Positions 35,360 to 44,857 of a stretch of DNA of 64,000 nt are shown piece after piece. The notes under the pieces were generated by a model. It did not search any database. It was not told the origin of the DNA and saw only the letters and a list, made by a program, of their open reading frames with translations. The position numbers and the translations under genes are program-made. Where the stretch lies: NCBI GenBank assembly GCA_022497145.1, contig MU385873.1, forward strand, positions 186,001 through 250,000, in the 5' to 3' direction. The stretch's first letter is position 1, and every line of letters starts with the position of its first letter. This stretch comes from Rostrohypoxylon terebratum (Eukaryota; Ascomycota; Sordariomycetes; Xylariales; Hypoxylaceae).

Positions 35360-36937
35360 ATGTTGTTAGCAAAAGAGCTTTGTAGGTCATGTCTTCGAGC
35401 AAGATATTTACCTAGGCCAAAGGTTCAATGGTGCCGTGACTACAACAAATATGCTCCCGTCCCGCGATGGATAGAACAGAGTAAGAATGCCTTGTCGCGA
35501 GGTATGCCCAATGACCAATATTCATCAGATATCGCACATTTCCAAAGCTATACTTCCCTAACTAGCCCAAAAGAGCAAGCTGTGGCTGCAAATCGGTTCA
35601 ACCACAATGGTGTCTATTATGCTATAGATCCGTGGTTCAACATACCTGAAAATGTCATCAACAAACTCAACCGCCGATTACACCTCCGAAAAGATCATCC
35701 CATTAGCATAACCCGACAAATCATCGAATCGGTCTTCCCACCACCGACTTACAAATATTACCATGACTTCGACCCAGTTGTTACCACTCACCAGAATTTC
35801 GATTCTTTGGGTTTTCCCAAAGACCATCCCGGCCGGTCGAAGGGAGATACCTACTATATCAACAGCGAGACACTTTTACGCACGCATACAAGCGCGCATC
35901 AAGCCGATGTCTTCCACACGAATGCCAGCGAAGGCTACCTCATTAGCGCCGATGTATATCGTCGCGATGAGATCGATAAGAGTCATTACCCAATATTCCA
36001 TCAGATGGAGGGTGCGCGGTCATGGGACCGCGCCAAGGTAGCCAATGGGGATGTCGCGGCGGCTGTCTTGTCGGACCTAGAAAAAGTGCCGAAGCATTCC
36101 ATTGAGGTACAGGACCCTAACCCCCCTTTTCATGAGGAACGAAACCCTCGGCAAGAGGCCCATCACTCCCCGGCAGAGGTCGAGGCCATCTCTGCACATC
36201 TAAAAAGGTCGCTCGAGCTTATGGTAGTAGAGATATTCACTCGCGCCAAGGCTGCTGCCGTGAGGGCCGACCCTAATTATGTGGGCGAACCGCTCCAAGT
36301 ACGGTGGGTCGAAACATACTTCCCCTTTACTAGCCCCTCCTGGGAACTCGAAGTCTACTATGACGGAGACTGGCTCGAAGTACTAGGCTGTGGAGTGGTC
36401 AAACAGGATATATACATCAATGCAGGCGTGCCGAACCAGTTAGGCTGGGCTTTTGGTATTGGGCTCGAAAGGATCGCCATGCTCCTCTTCAAGATCCCGG
36501 ACATCCGTCTCTTCTGGTCTGAAGACGAACGCTGGAGTAGTCAATTTACGGGTGTGTCGAGCAACCTAGACTCCTTAAAGCCATTTGTGCCATTCTCCAA
36601 GTATCCTGCTTGCGCCAGGGACATTTCATTCTGGCTACCACTGCCGTCATCCGCAGACAGTGGCGACGCAGAAGCGAAGAACCCCGAATGGTGCGAAAAT
36701 GACTTCATGGAGATTCTTCGAGGCATAGCCGGTGATTTAGTTGAGGATGTGAAGTTATTCGACGAATTCACAAACCCTAGAAGTGGCAAGAAGAGCATGG
36801 CGTATCACATAAACTATCGCAGCCTTGACCGAACGCTTGAGAATGAAGAAGTGAATACCCTACATAGAGAGTTCGAGAAAGCTTTGAGCAAGAAACTCGG
36901 TGTAGAAATACGGGACTCGAAGGCCCAGAAAAAGTAA
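35360..36937 (+). CDS. MSF1: mitochondrial phenylalanyl-tRNA synthetase
   Basis: A single-exon gene of 525 aa. The ATG at 35360 (MLLAKELCRSCLRARYL) gives an acid-poor, Arg/Leu-rich presequence; the frame extends upstream only to non-ATG codons. The class II catalytic core includes THTSAHQADVF (about 180-190) and the motif 3 region WAFGIGLERIAMLLFKIPDIRLFWSED (near 370-395). The C-terminal FDX-ACB anticodon-binding domain starts at PFSKYPACARDISFWLP. This single-chain PheRS lacks the cytosolic alpha/beta split. It charges mitochondrial tRNA-Phe. Yeast Msf1 is about 470 aa; the extra length here is mostly between motifs. Confidence 0.96.
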   Translation: MLLAKELCRSCLRARYLPRPKVQWCRDYNKYAPVPRWIEQSKNALSRGMPNDQYSSDIAHFQSYTSLTSPKEQAVAANRFNHNGVYYAIDPWFNIPENVINKLNRRLHLRKDHPISITRQIIESVFPPPTYKYYHDFDPVVTTHQNFDSLGFPKDHPGRSKGDTYYINSETLLRTHTSAHQADVFHTNASEGYLISADVYRRDEIDKSHYPIFHQMEGARSWDRAKVANGDVAAAVLSDLEKVPKHSIEVQDPNPPFHEERNPRQEAHHSPAEVEAISAHLKRSLELMVVEIFTRAKAAAVRADPNYVGEPLQVRWVETYFPFTSPSWELEVYYDGDWLEVLGCGVVKQDIYINAGVPNQLGWAFGIGLERIAMLLFKIPDIRLFWSEDERWSSQFTGVSSNLDSLKPFVPFSKYPACARDISFWLPLPSSADSGDAEAKNPEWCENDFMEILRGIAGDLVEDVKLFDEFTNPRSGKKSMAYHINYRSLDRTLENEEVNTLHREFEKALSKKLGVEIRDSKAQKK

Positions 36938-39900
36938 AATATGATATGAATACCAGAGGCGAACATCAGATTTAATTCCTGCGGAGGTACTTCAAACAAA
37001 ATTCGACGACGTCAGGGATCACAATGAAGAAAAAAAAAATAAAAAAAATAAAAAATACTAAGCCATCCCATACACAGAACACATCAATATTGAGTGAGAA
37101 TATGGCAAGCTGTATACTATTAACGAGGCACAAACACACCTCTATAATAAGGAGCACCGGCGTATCGACACTATAGCTTCGGCATTGCCTTGATATGACC
37201 TTATTCATACAGCGGTGGTAAGCTTATATATCAGAGAATCTGCGTTCTACTATGATGACGATGGCATTTTTGATGAGGCGTGTCAAGTCATGGATCGATC
37301 GCCCACGCCCCCTTGGGTCTGCTAATGGGGACGCATTAGCCACGTGGTAATTTAATCCGATGGAATGACTTACATGAAATGCATGCATCAAAGGGCCAAG
37401 ATCTCATCACATTGCAGAGATAGTTTCTGAGTGTGGTCAGAATTGGGGCTTTGGCTGACCTACATATTACTCATGTGTAGGTATAATAAGTTGATGAGTA
37501 AACCGTTAATAGTCAAACTCACCAGACTCGTCTTTTTTCATATATACTGCCCATGGCTCATGGCTCATCGATCACGAGACTAAGTGGCGTAGAATACAAA
37601 GCCCACCAGATTAGTAGTGCCCAGACTCCCAAGGATGAGGAGTCAATAAAAAAGTTGGTGCTAATACATAGTAAAACATATCGTGCAATTTCTTCCATCT
37701 AATCCAACGTTAAGCTGGGCAGTGCAAAGGCAGGCTTTTCTCGATTGCGGGATGTCGTCTGACTCCATTGACACGAGAGAGACAAGAAAACGGCCTCGTC
37801 TCGGAGAACCCGTATACCAGCTGCGTAGTATCACAGTCGTATAACAAACACACTGATGCTGATAGTTACGAAGTTGAATGGTGGTTAAGCTAAACGAGTT
37901 AATTTGTTGTGAGGGAACCTTCCAGGGTCACACCAAGATATTCGAGATATTCTGGAATTGTGTGACGGAAGACCGGTGTTACGCCACATCTAGCAAGATG
38001 CCGATCAGACGGTGTCGGCCTACTACGGTATGGTCCGCCGGCGTTATGCTATGCTAAATTCGATGTGGGGAAGAGGCCAACGGGGCTGTGCAAGACCCGT
38101 CTTTCGCTTCGGAATTCTAGATTGCGTTATACCCCAATCATCAATAGTGCTTTCCTTTTCATCTTGCGATTCATATTAGGTTTCGAGCAATTTGGCGCCA
38201 AGATACACTTATCGTCTTAAAAGTCTTGTCGCGTCTGGTTATGATATTCTTTGATAAGTGAGGGCGTTTTTGCGCAGACATCTAGAGAGATGGATGTATT
38301 GATGTGCTGTCACGCCTGATGATTCAGAAATTATTGGCCAATGCTTAAGTCTCGGGTACTTAGGTCAGCAGGTATTATATCCGTGACAAAATGGAGGCAG
38401 GGTCAGCGTGGCGTCTAAAACAAACAGCCATTGGAATATGGATGCTATATCAACTAATTCCCGGTTGTACCTGCGCATGCTGGCACGGCACCTGATACAC
38501 CTACTGTAGTTGTCATGGACATGCCTATAATCCTATCATCAATAGTTCCGGGAAGCAAGGTTACGTATGAGGCGAATCTTAAACAATAAGATTGGGTATG
38601 CGTATTCCCGGTATTCTCTCATTTGATTCTCGAATGCTTGGCTTAAGTAAGTCACCGGTTGTACAGCAGACAATAAAGTTTACGATTAGGGAATATTAGG
38701 GTTCAACTGGGGTTCCAACTCGCAAGTCAACAACTCAAAAACAAAGTATCAACTCTAAAATTTAAACTACTACATGCACATCTGTACACCTTCTCATGCA
38801 ACGTCTAACGTCTAACAACCAATAGCATGAAGATGCCAAGCACTATACCATCCATGGATCGAATTTCCACACGACGCCGAGAACGGTAGATGTCCATGCT
38901 GATAAGGTTGATTCTCGTGACAACACTTCGAAATATCTGGGTCGATGTTCTGAAGATGGCCTAGACTTCGTACATGGTAGCAAATGACCGGATATCGGAT
39001 GGCTTAGCAACATTGGGAAATTAAGATTGTTGAATGATCCATCGATTTCGTTACATAGTAACTATATTGTTATGGCTATCCCTTTAGCCAGGAATCAAGG
39101 GGTTCGTTAGTGCAGGATGAATAGGATGAATACGTGTAGGAAAAAAAATCAGTTAAATGATTTCTTGCTGCGGCCGATGGCATTGTCAATGGCAATGGCA
39201 ATGGCAATGGCAATAACATCCACCAGCATTAAGCTCCAGGGCTTACAAGCAGCACACGTACCCCCCCATGCCACCATCCATAGCCGCCCCCTGTTGTTAA
39301 GTGGTAACAGCACCTTGGGCAGCGGCAAACTGGAGCCTACAGGCTAAGTCGATCCGCGGGATAGCGCCAGCTCCAGGGCTCCATACCAGATAAGTTAGTG
39401 GGACCGCTGGAAATCACTGGGGTAGGTGCTGCGTGTTTAATGGCCTACTGGTTTTACCGTGTGACACTGTGAAATCCACCGAGACGGTTCTACATCTCTT
39501 CTTTCCTCTTTTCGTTTTGCGAAACGGTCCGAGACCTTCGATAGTCACTGTCCACCGTCCAACGCTGCCGCCGTCCACTATCTAATACCTAGTACCTACT
39601 AGGTACATATGTACAGCATACAGTACGTCTGGTACTCAAAAGGTACATGGGTACTTACTCATGCTAGGTATGTACATCCATCCTCCAGGTATCCGCCGCC
39701 ATCATATCGACCTGATCGGCTTGCATGTGCAAGGTATGTTTAGGAATTGTCTGTCTGTGATTCGATTCCACCGCTTCTGCGCAGCCACCGGCCAGTTCAA
39801 TACATAATTCCACGACACCACCATCTTCTCTCCTCTCACTTACATTCCTACAACTTCAAGAACAAACTTACCAAAATTAAATATTATACAGAATCCCAAC

Positions 39901-40025
39901 TTGGACCTACGCTTTTGCATAGACGTTAGTTCGCTAACCTTGACACAAGTCAACTGAAGGTTCAGTCAAGCACCTAAATCAACTATCCTACCTGAAAGAG
40001 AATCTGAGGCCCACGACGCACAAAC
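36938..40025. other. 3.1-kb gene-free region
   Basis: No frame longer than about 75 codons and no splice chain that I can support. It contains a 24-nt GGCAAT repeat (39191-39214), a duplicated CCCATGGCTCATGGCTCAT block near 37551, and a dense cluster of TAGGTAC/GTACCTA motifs at 39585-39675. The right end should hold the calcipressin promoter. It could carry a non-coding RNA or a decayed repeat, but nothing proves it. Confidence 0.5.
39191..39214. repeat. microsatellite GGCAAT x4
   Basis: Four perfect hexamer copies, preceded by one degenerate copy (GTCAAT). Confidence 0.9.
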
Positions 40026-40802
40026 ATGTCCGGGTCCCAATCACCTACGTCTGATCCTTCGTCTCCCGTGCGACCTCTCATGGAACGGCGGGGATCATCC
40101 AGATCTTTATCTCTAGATTTCTCCAGCTTACCGCCTTTAACTCAACCAACGCCACCTACGAATACCCTACTTATCACCAACCTAAACGATACCGAGATCT
40201 TCCGCCCCGACAACCTCCAGACCCTCCGAGAACTCATCCAAACCACAGCACCCGTGTATACATGGTCGCCCTTAAAGTCATTCCGCCGAATAGTGGTATC
40301 ATTTTTCGATGAGCAGTCTGCCATCAGGGTGCGGTCGGTATGGGATGGAGAGGCGATCATGGGTGAGCGGTGCAAAGTCTACTTTGGCCAGCCTACTCCC
40401 TTAGATCTACACGAGAATGAGCATCTGAAGCTCCCCGACGCTGGAAAGCTATTTTTCATCAGCCCGCCTCCCTCACCGCCTCACGGATGGGAGATGAAGC
40501 TGGAAGATGCCCCAAACAAGCTGGTACATGCCGAAGATCTCGCAGAGGCACTGTCCAAATTACGTCACCAAGCTGCTCCCGCAGACGCTTCTCCAGTCTC
40601 ACCCGTAGATGCTTCCTCAGCATTCAAGACTAGGAGTAGGAGTAGCACTTTAATCTACCATCCCGAAGAGCACGGCGGTAGCCCGAATTTACCCGCCATA
40701 TCCGTCGATGATATGACGGATGATCCTATGGAGCTGAGCACCAACAAGGAGGCCCCGATCAAAGCACACACCGCTCGTCCTCCCGTCGAATTAATGGAAT
40801 AG
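40026..40802 (+). CDS. RCN1: calcipressin, regulator of calcineurin
   Basis: A single-exon gene of 258 aa starting at ATG 40026. Residues 1-45 are Ser/Pro-rich. An RRM-like fold spans about 46-125 (TLLITNLNDTEIFRP, then SFFDEQSAIRVR and CKVYFGQ). The family signature FISPPPSPPHGW follows at about 153-164, the phosphorylatable SP-repeat docking motif. The C-terminal half has an alpha-helical piece (AEDLAEALSKLRHQAAP) and a Ser-rich region with DPMELS. Calcipressin binds the calcineurin phosphatase and both restrains and supports its activity. The protein acts in the cytosol. Confidence 0.95.
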   Translation: MSGSQSPTSDPSSPVRPLMERRGSSRSLSLDFSSLPPLTQPTPPTNTLLITNLNDTEIFRPDNLQTLRELIQTTAPVYTWSPLKSFRRIVVSFFDEQSAIRVRSVWDGEAIMGERCKVYFGQPTPLDLHENEHLKLPDAGKLFFISPPPSPPHGWEMKLEDAPNKLVHAEDLAEALSKLRHQAAPADASPVSPVDASSAFKTRSRSSTLIYHPEEHGGSPNLPAISVDDMTDDPMELSTNKEAPIKAHTARPPVELME

Positions 40803-41949
40803 GGTTTCCATGTCTTCATGCTTGCGGGCTTTATAGTCGATTAAAAAAAGTGCATATTACCGTTTACAATCGGGACCAGTTTGGCGTTACGGCAGTTTTA
40901 CATCATTGACACGCGAGTTTGGGATCTAGGGAAGCACTTTGCAGGGTTTCTTCGGTATAGCATTGTCCGTGAAAACGATAGAAGCACGCGGGCAGTAGAA
41001 TGGGAATGCGTTTGCGGGGTTTTGTTACATAGTGTCGGGATAATGGCAATGAGCAGTAGGCCAAATCGGTGAACTATTCGTATTGTACAAATTTTCAGTA
41101 GTGAATACCAGTCTGAAGTGTACAAAGCATTTTGCCCATGTCTATAGCCTCGGGGCAGATTTGTCACGCTGATGTGTATATAGTTGATCTCACCTAAATG
41201 AGGAGGTGGATATTTGATTCAGCCTCCAAGCCACCTCACCAACCTGCAGGATTCACAAACATTTGTCGAGATTCATAGTTCCGAAAGTTTCGCTCAGCAT
41301 CCTCCACAGATCTATTAAACGCCTAGCAAAATGGCTGTGAGATACCAAGATCCACGAAATCAATGTTTGCTCTATTCACTAACCGCTGATTAACCGTATT
41401 ACAGGTTTCATAAGATACCACGAAAAAACCCCGACGAGAGTCAGAATTATGAAGTTATGAAGAGCGTTATCATCGCCGTACGTTCCGCTTTCCCCATCCC
41501 GTGCTGCGTCTCATGACCCACCGACCTACCGCGATCCGTCGATGTCTTGGCGAACGAGGGGACGTATCTCATGTTGAATATGGAGGCGTACCCCAGTGCG
41601 TATTTGGATTTGTCTTTCAGAAGGATCTAGTAGAGGGCTTTGCGGACTAGCTGTGAGAGAATTGTTTGGTCATCACCATCATAATCATGGCACTAGATAC
41701 GTTGTGCCAAAACCCGAGTATGAGAAGGCGCAGACCGCTTGATCACGCACACGTATGTGTGTTGTGTGGCCTTGTGGCAAAAAGGACGGACAAAGTGTCG
41801 AAAGCGAACTTATCCACTTGGTATGGCTAGGGACATTCCAAGTCACAATACGCCGCGATAGCAAACCGCAATACGTATGGATACGTCCTACCCGGACTTT
41901 GGCGCCTCGGCGGTGGGAACCGGAGTGGGACCGCCGACGGCACTGCCTC
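40803..41949. other. intergenic region with exon-like fragments
   Basis: No complete gene. Around 41331-41480 there is ATGGCT followed at once by a GTGAGA donor, a CTAAC branch-like site, a TTACAG acceptor and about 25 open codons ending at a GTACGT donor. The phases do not join into an open frame, so it may be a decayed gene or a non-coding transcript. The right end overlaps the 3' side of the oxygenase pseudogene. Confidence 0.4.
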
Positions 41950-42979
41950 TTCGCAAGGCTAACGCGAACCTCGGGAAACAAACTTCCTAAATGGGAAATA
42001 TGGGAAAACATGAACATACTTCCATGTTCGGCGAGTCGATATATGCGACGCTGCGGTCTACGTAGCTGAGAATGGCAGATAGGATGCATTGACCGAGCGC
42101 GAGCAGGACGTTCTACGCGTGGGTGAGGCCGGTCGGTGCTGAGGGCTGTGGATAGCGCATGCCCATTCAGCCAGTACGTCCACGCGCACATGAACTCGCG
42201 CGAGGCGTAGGTTGGTTGGCAGACCCTGTAGACCAGTGATGATGTTGTTGGCGAGGTCTGCGGATGCGGTGCTTGGCTGGATTTCGGAGACGAGAATGGA
42301 TCTCATCAAACGCTTTGCTGAGGCGGGCGTGGAGAACCAGGAGTGAAGCGTTCCCATGAGGTCGGCGACGTACCGCCACAGAGCGAGATAGCCTTCTATC
42401 TCCCTGCTGTTTGAGGTAGATGCCTTGACGGATGAGATCCACCCACAGCACGGCGCCGCAGAAAGCGTTGATGGTGCCGATGCAGTCGAGGTTGTTGGTT
42501 GGGATGCCAAAGGCCTGGGTGTCGTAGTAACCTGGTCGCAAAGCGGTCATTCGCATTCGGCGTCCGCATACGGTTGCGCCGAGAAGGTGTACTCGAATCG
42601 AGTCGGTGAGTCCATCACCGCTGGGCAAGATGGAGGTTAGATCGCGAGTTATATCAAGTGTGCATTACGTCGTTTCGAGGAGCCGTCGGCGGACTACATC
42701 TACACCGAAACCACCAGTCCAGTCTAGGACCTCCACAGTACGGCTACTCCCCGTACCGCCTAGCAGGGAGAGGAGAGGCAAGCCAAATATAATCCCGGTA
42801 TTAAACTGTCTGGCTCTATTATAAGATCTGGTCCGCTCACCGATGTAATGACCGGACCACCATATCGGTAGAATACCCTCTGCCCCCTTTCTATCTGCTC
42901 CCAGCCTGCCAGTCGACCCAGTCTGGGACAGTGCTGACCTCTCTCCAGAGCCTCCCAATCTTCTCATCAGTTGTCCCAT
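41950..42979 (-). pseudogene. decayed mpaB/DUF2236-family oxygenase
   Basis: Minus-strand fragments in successive frames match the fungal ER-bound oxygenase mpaB/rubber-oxygenase family (DUF2236) in order. Frame A (42979-42405) includes VVRRRLLETT, an in-frame TAA at 42665-42667, then SIRVHLLGATV and GIPTNNLDCIGTINAFCG. A frameshift near 42404 leads to EIEGYLALWRYVADLMG and AKRLMRSILVSEIQP. A second shift near 42195 gives CAWTYWLNGHALSTAL. A third near 42130 gives LALGQCILSAILSYVDRSV, preceded by a TAG at 42113-42115. At least two stops and three frameshifts mean it cannot make the intact protein. CAA-to-TAA type stops are compatible with repeat-induced point mutation, but this is inference. 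The 5' end and 3' limit are approximate. Confidence 0.75.
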
Positions 42980-43261
42980 GTTGCTTGAGTAGCTTTCTTC
43001 CCGACTACCGGCACATCGTCTCCATCTTCAGGGATATCTGCCTTAAGTGGGGGGGGGTGTGCCATATCGTCCCTCCTTTTCTTAGATGTTTATAACCGCT
43101 ATAACCCCCACATAGCATTATGAAGATAATGGGGCCCCTAATAAACATAGATGCATATCGATTACCGATATGCATATTGGCCCTTGAAGTACCCACATCC
43201 TAGTACAATACAGATAACATTGATAACTTGATAAGAATAATTTGATAGAAAAAAAAAGTTT

Positions 43262-44857
43262 ATGAAGCTTTTCGACTTAATTCAAGCACACCAGCGCTTA
43301 GGGTCTATAATGAGTTGCTCATGCCGCACAACTCCTTTAAAGGTCTTTATACAAAGCCTCACAGACCTTCGGCTATCTGAGTCGGCTGTCGCGGTCCAAC
43401 CCCGATATATAAGAGCAGTTGGTCTTCGCTCACAATTCATATTTACTAGACCTTATACTGCTACCACAGCCTTAGGCTTTCCACGACGAATATCGTCGAG
43501 ACAAGCGCTCAGAAATTTACCTCTACAATCACCAGTTGTCCACCGAGTTCCAGAGGTTACAGAACCAGAACAAACCGACGATGAAGCGCTAGCGCAACCC
43601 GTCGCCGAGGCGATTGACGCCAATCGTCACAAATATGCTGCTGCGAAAAGTAAAGGCTCAATTCTGGAATTGTCTCCTGAGTCGATTGATTCACTTCTTG
43701 CCGACATAGAAGAACCTCAAGAACCTCAAGAGCCACAAAAACCGAAAAAACCCGTACGGAAACCCCCACGGAAACCCTCGCCGGAACACTCGCCGGAACC
43801 TTTACTGGAATCTTTACCAGAATCGTTACCTAGCAACCTCAAGTTTGAACCCGCACCTGCTGTCCATGACAAGAAAAGCAAACCCAATCCTGAACCCAAA
43901 CCTCCAAAGGAGTCTAGGGAATCCACTAGGCTAAGGAGGTTGAAAGTCTTGAAGAATTTGAAGGATAGGAAACATAAAGAAATCATGAGAAAGCCTAGAG
44001 CTCACCGGAAGGAAATCTGGCGGATACAGAAAGAGGCGCTCCGGGCCAAGTTCCCGGAAGGCTGGAAGCCGCGCAAGCGGTTATCTCCTGATGCGCTAGA
44101 CGGCATTCGCGCGCTGAACGCACAGTTTCCCGAGTATTTCACAACGGAGGAGTTGGCCGCAAAGTTCGAGATCTCCCCCGAAGCTATCCGAAGAATTCTC
44201 AGGAGCAATTGGCAGCCATCGGCTTCGGAGGAGGAAGAGCGCCAGCGGCGTTGGTTCACCCGTGGTAAGAACATCTGGAGCCAGATGGCGGCCATAGGTC
44301 GGAAGCCTCCGCGCAGGTGGCGACAGGAGGGCATTGTGAGAGATCCGATTTGGAATATACGGAAGGGTCCTAGGACGCAGCCGCCGAAGCAGCGGAAACC
44401 GAGACGCTCTGGTGCGGATGCCATTGCAGATGCCATTACAGGTCAAAGCTTTGTGGGTGATCCCAACGTAGCCCCTGCCGCCACCAAGGAACCTAGAGGA
44501 GCGCCTGTTATAGACGCCAACGCGGAATTCCATAGGAAAATGAGGATGCAGTCTAAGAGGAATTCTCGAAAGAACTACGGCACTCAAAAGAATTACGACA
44601 ATAAAATCTACAAGGACATGGGTCACGACAGAAACTACAACCAGCCCTATAAAATGAATTCCCATGGGAGGTCTAACAGAGATCCTAATGAGGGACCTAA
44701 TAAGATGTTTGAGAAGTCTGAGAAGTCTGAGAAGTCTGAGAAGTCTGAGAAGCCTGCGAAAGCTCCTGAGGTAGGTACTCAGGATGCCTTCGAGAAAGCT
44801 TTCGATGCACGCTTAGAGGATTCTAGTCGAGGTTCTGTCCAAAGAGCCTCTTTCTAG
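43262..44857 (+). CDS. RRG9: Required for respiratory growth protein 9, mitochondrial
   Basis: A single-exon frame of 531 aa. The ATG at 43262 or the one at codon 17 (MSCSCRTTPLK) may start the protein; the N-terminal 90 residues are Arg/Thr-rich and presequence-like. The RRG9 core spans about 235-365: HRKEIWRIQKEALRAKFPEGW, then ALNAQFPEYFTTEELAAKFEISPEAIRRILRS and RRWFTRGKNIWSQMA. Upstream is a Pro/Glu/Lys-rich linker with EPQ and ESLPESL repeats. Near the C-terminus a perfect 9-bp repeat encodes EKSEKSEKSEKSEKP. Yeast Rrg9 is needed for mitochondrial genome maintenance and respiratory growth. This protein is more than twice the yeast length, mostly from disordered segments. Confidence 0.9.
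   Translation: MKLFDLIQAHQRLGSIMSCSCRTTPLKVFIQSLTDLRLSESAVAVQPRYIRAVGLRSQFIFTRPYTATTALGFPRRISSRQALRNLPLQSPVVHRVPEVTEPEQTDDEALAQPVAEAIDANRHKYAAAKSKGSILELSPESIDSLLADIEEPQEPQEPQKPKKPVRKPPRKPSPEHSPEPLLESLPESLPSNLKFEPAPAVHDKKSKPNPEPKPPKESRESTRLRRLKVLKNLKDRKHKEIMRKPRAHRKEIWRIQKEALRAKFPEGWKPRKRLSPDALDGIRALNAQFPEYFTTEELAAKFEISPEAIRRILRSNWQPSASEEEERQRRWFTRGKNIWSQMAAIGRKPPRRWRQEGIVRDPIWNIRKGPRTQPPKQRKPRRSGADAIADAITGQSFVGDPNVAPAATKEPRGAPVIDANAEFHRKMRMQSKRNSRKNYGTQKNYDNKIYKDMGHDRNYNQPYKMNSHGRSNRDPNEGPNKMFEKSEKSEKSEKSEKPAKAPEVGTQDAFEKAFDARLEDSSRGSVQRASF
44711..44755 (+). repeat. 9-bp tandem repeat inside RRG9
   Basis: Four perfect GAGAAGTCT units and one variant (GAGAAGCCT). The unit length keeps the frame, so copy number can vary without breaking the gene. 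Confidence 0.95.

Noticed and set aside
42058..42628. Two overlapping minus-strand frames of about 150 codons taken as separate genes
   Set aside because: Their motifs belong to one DUF2236-type protein split by frameshifts.
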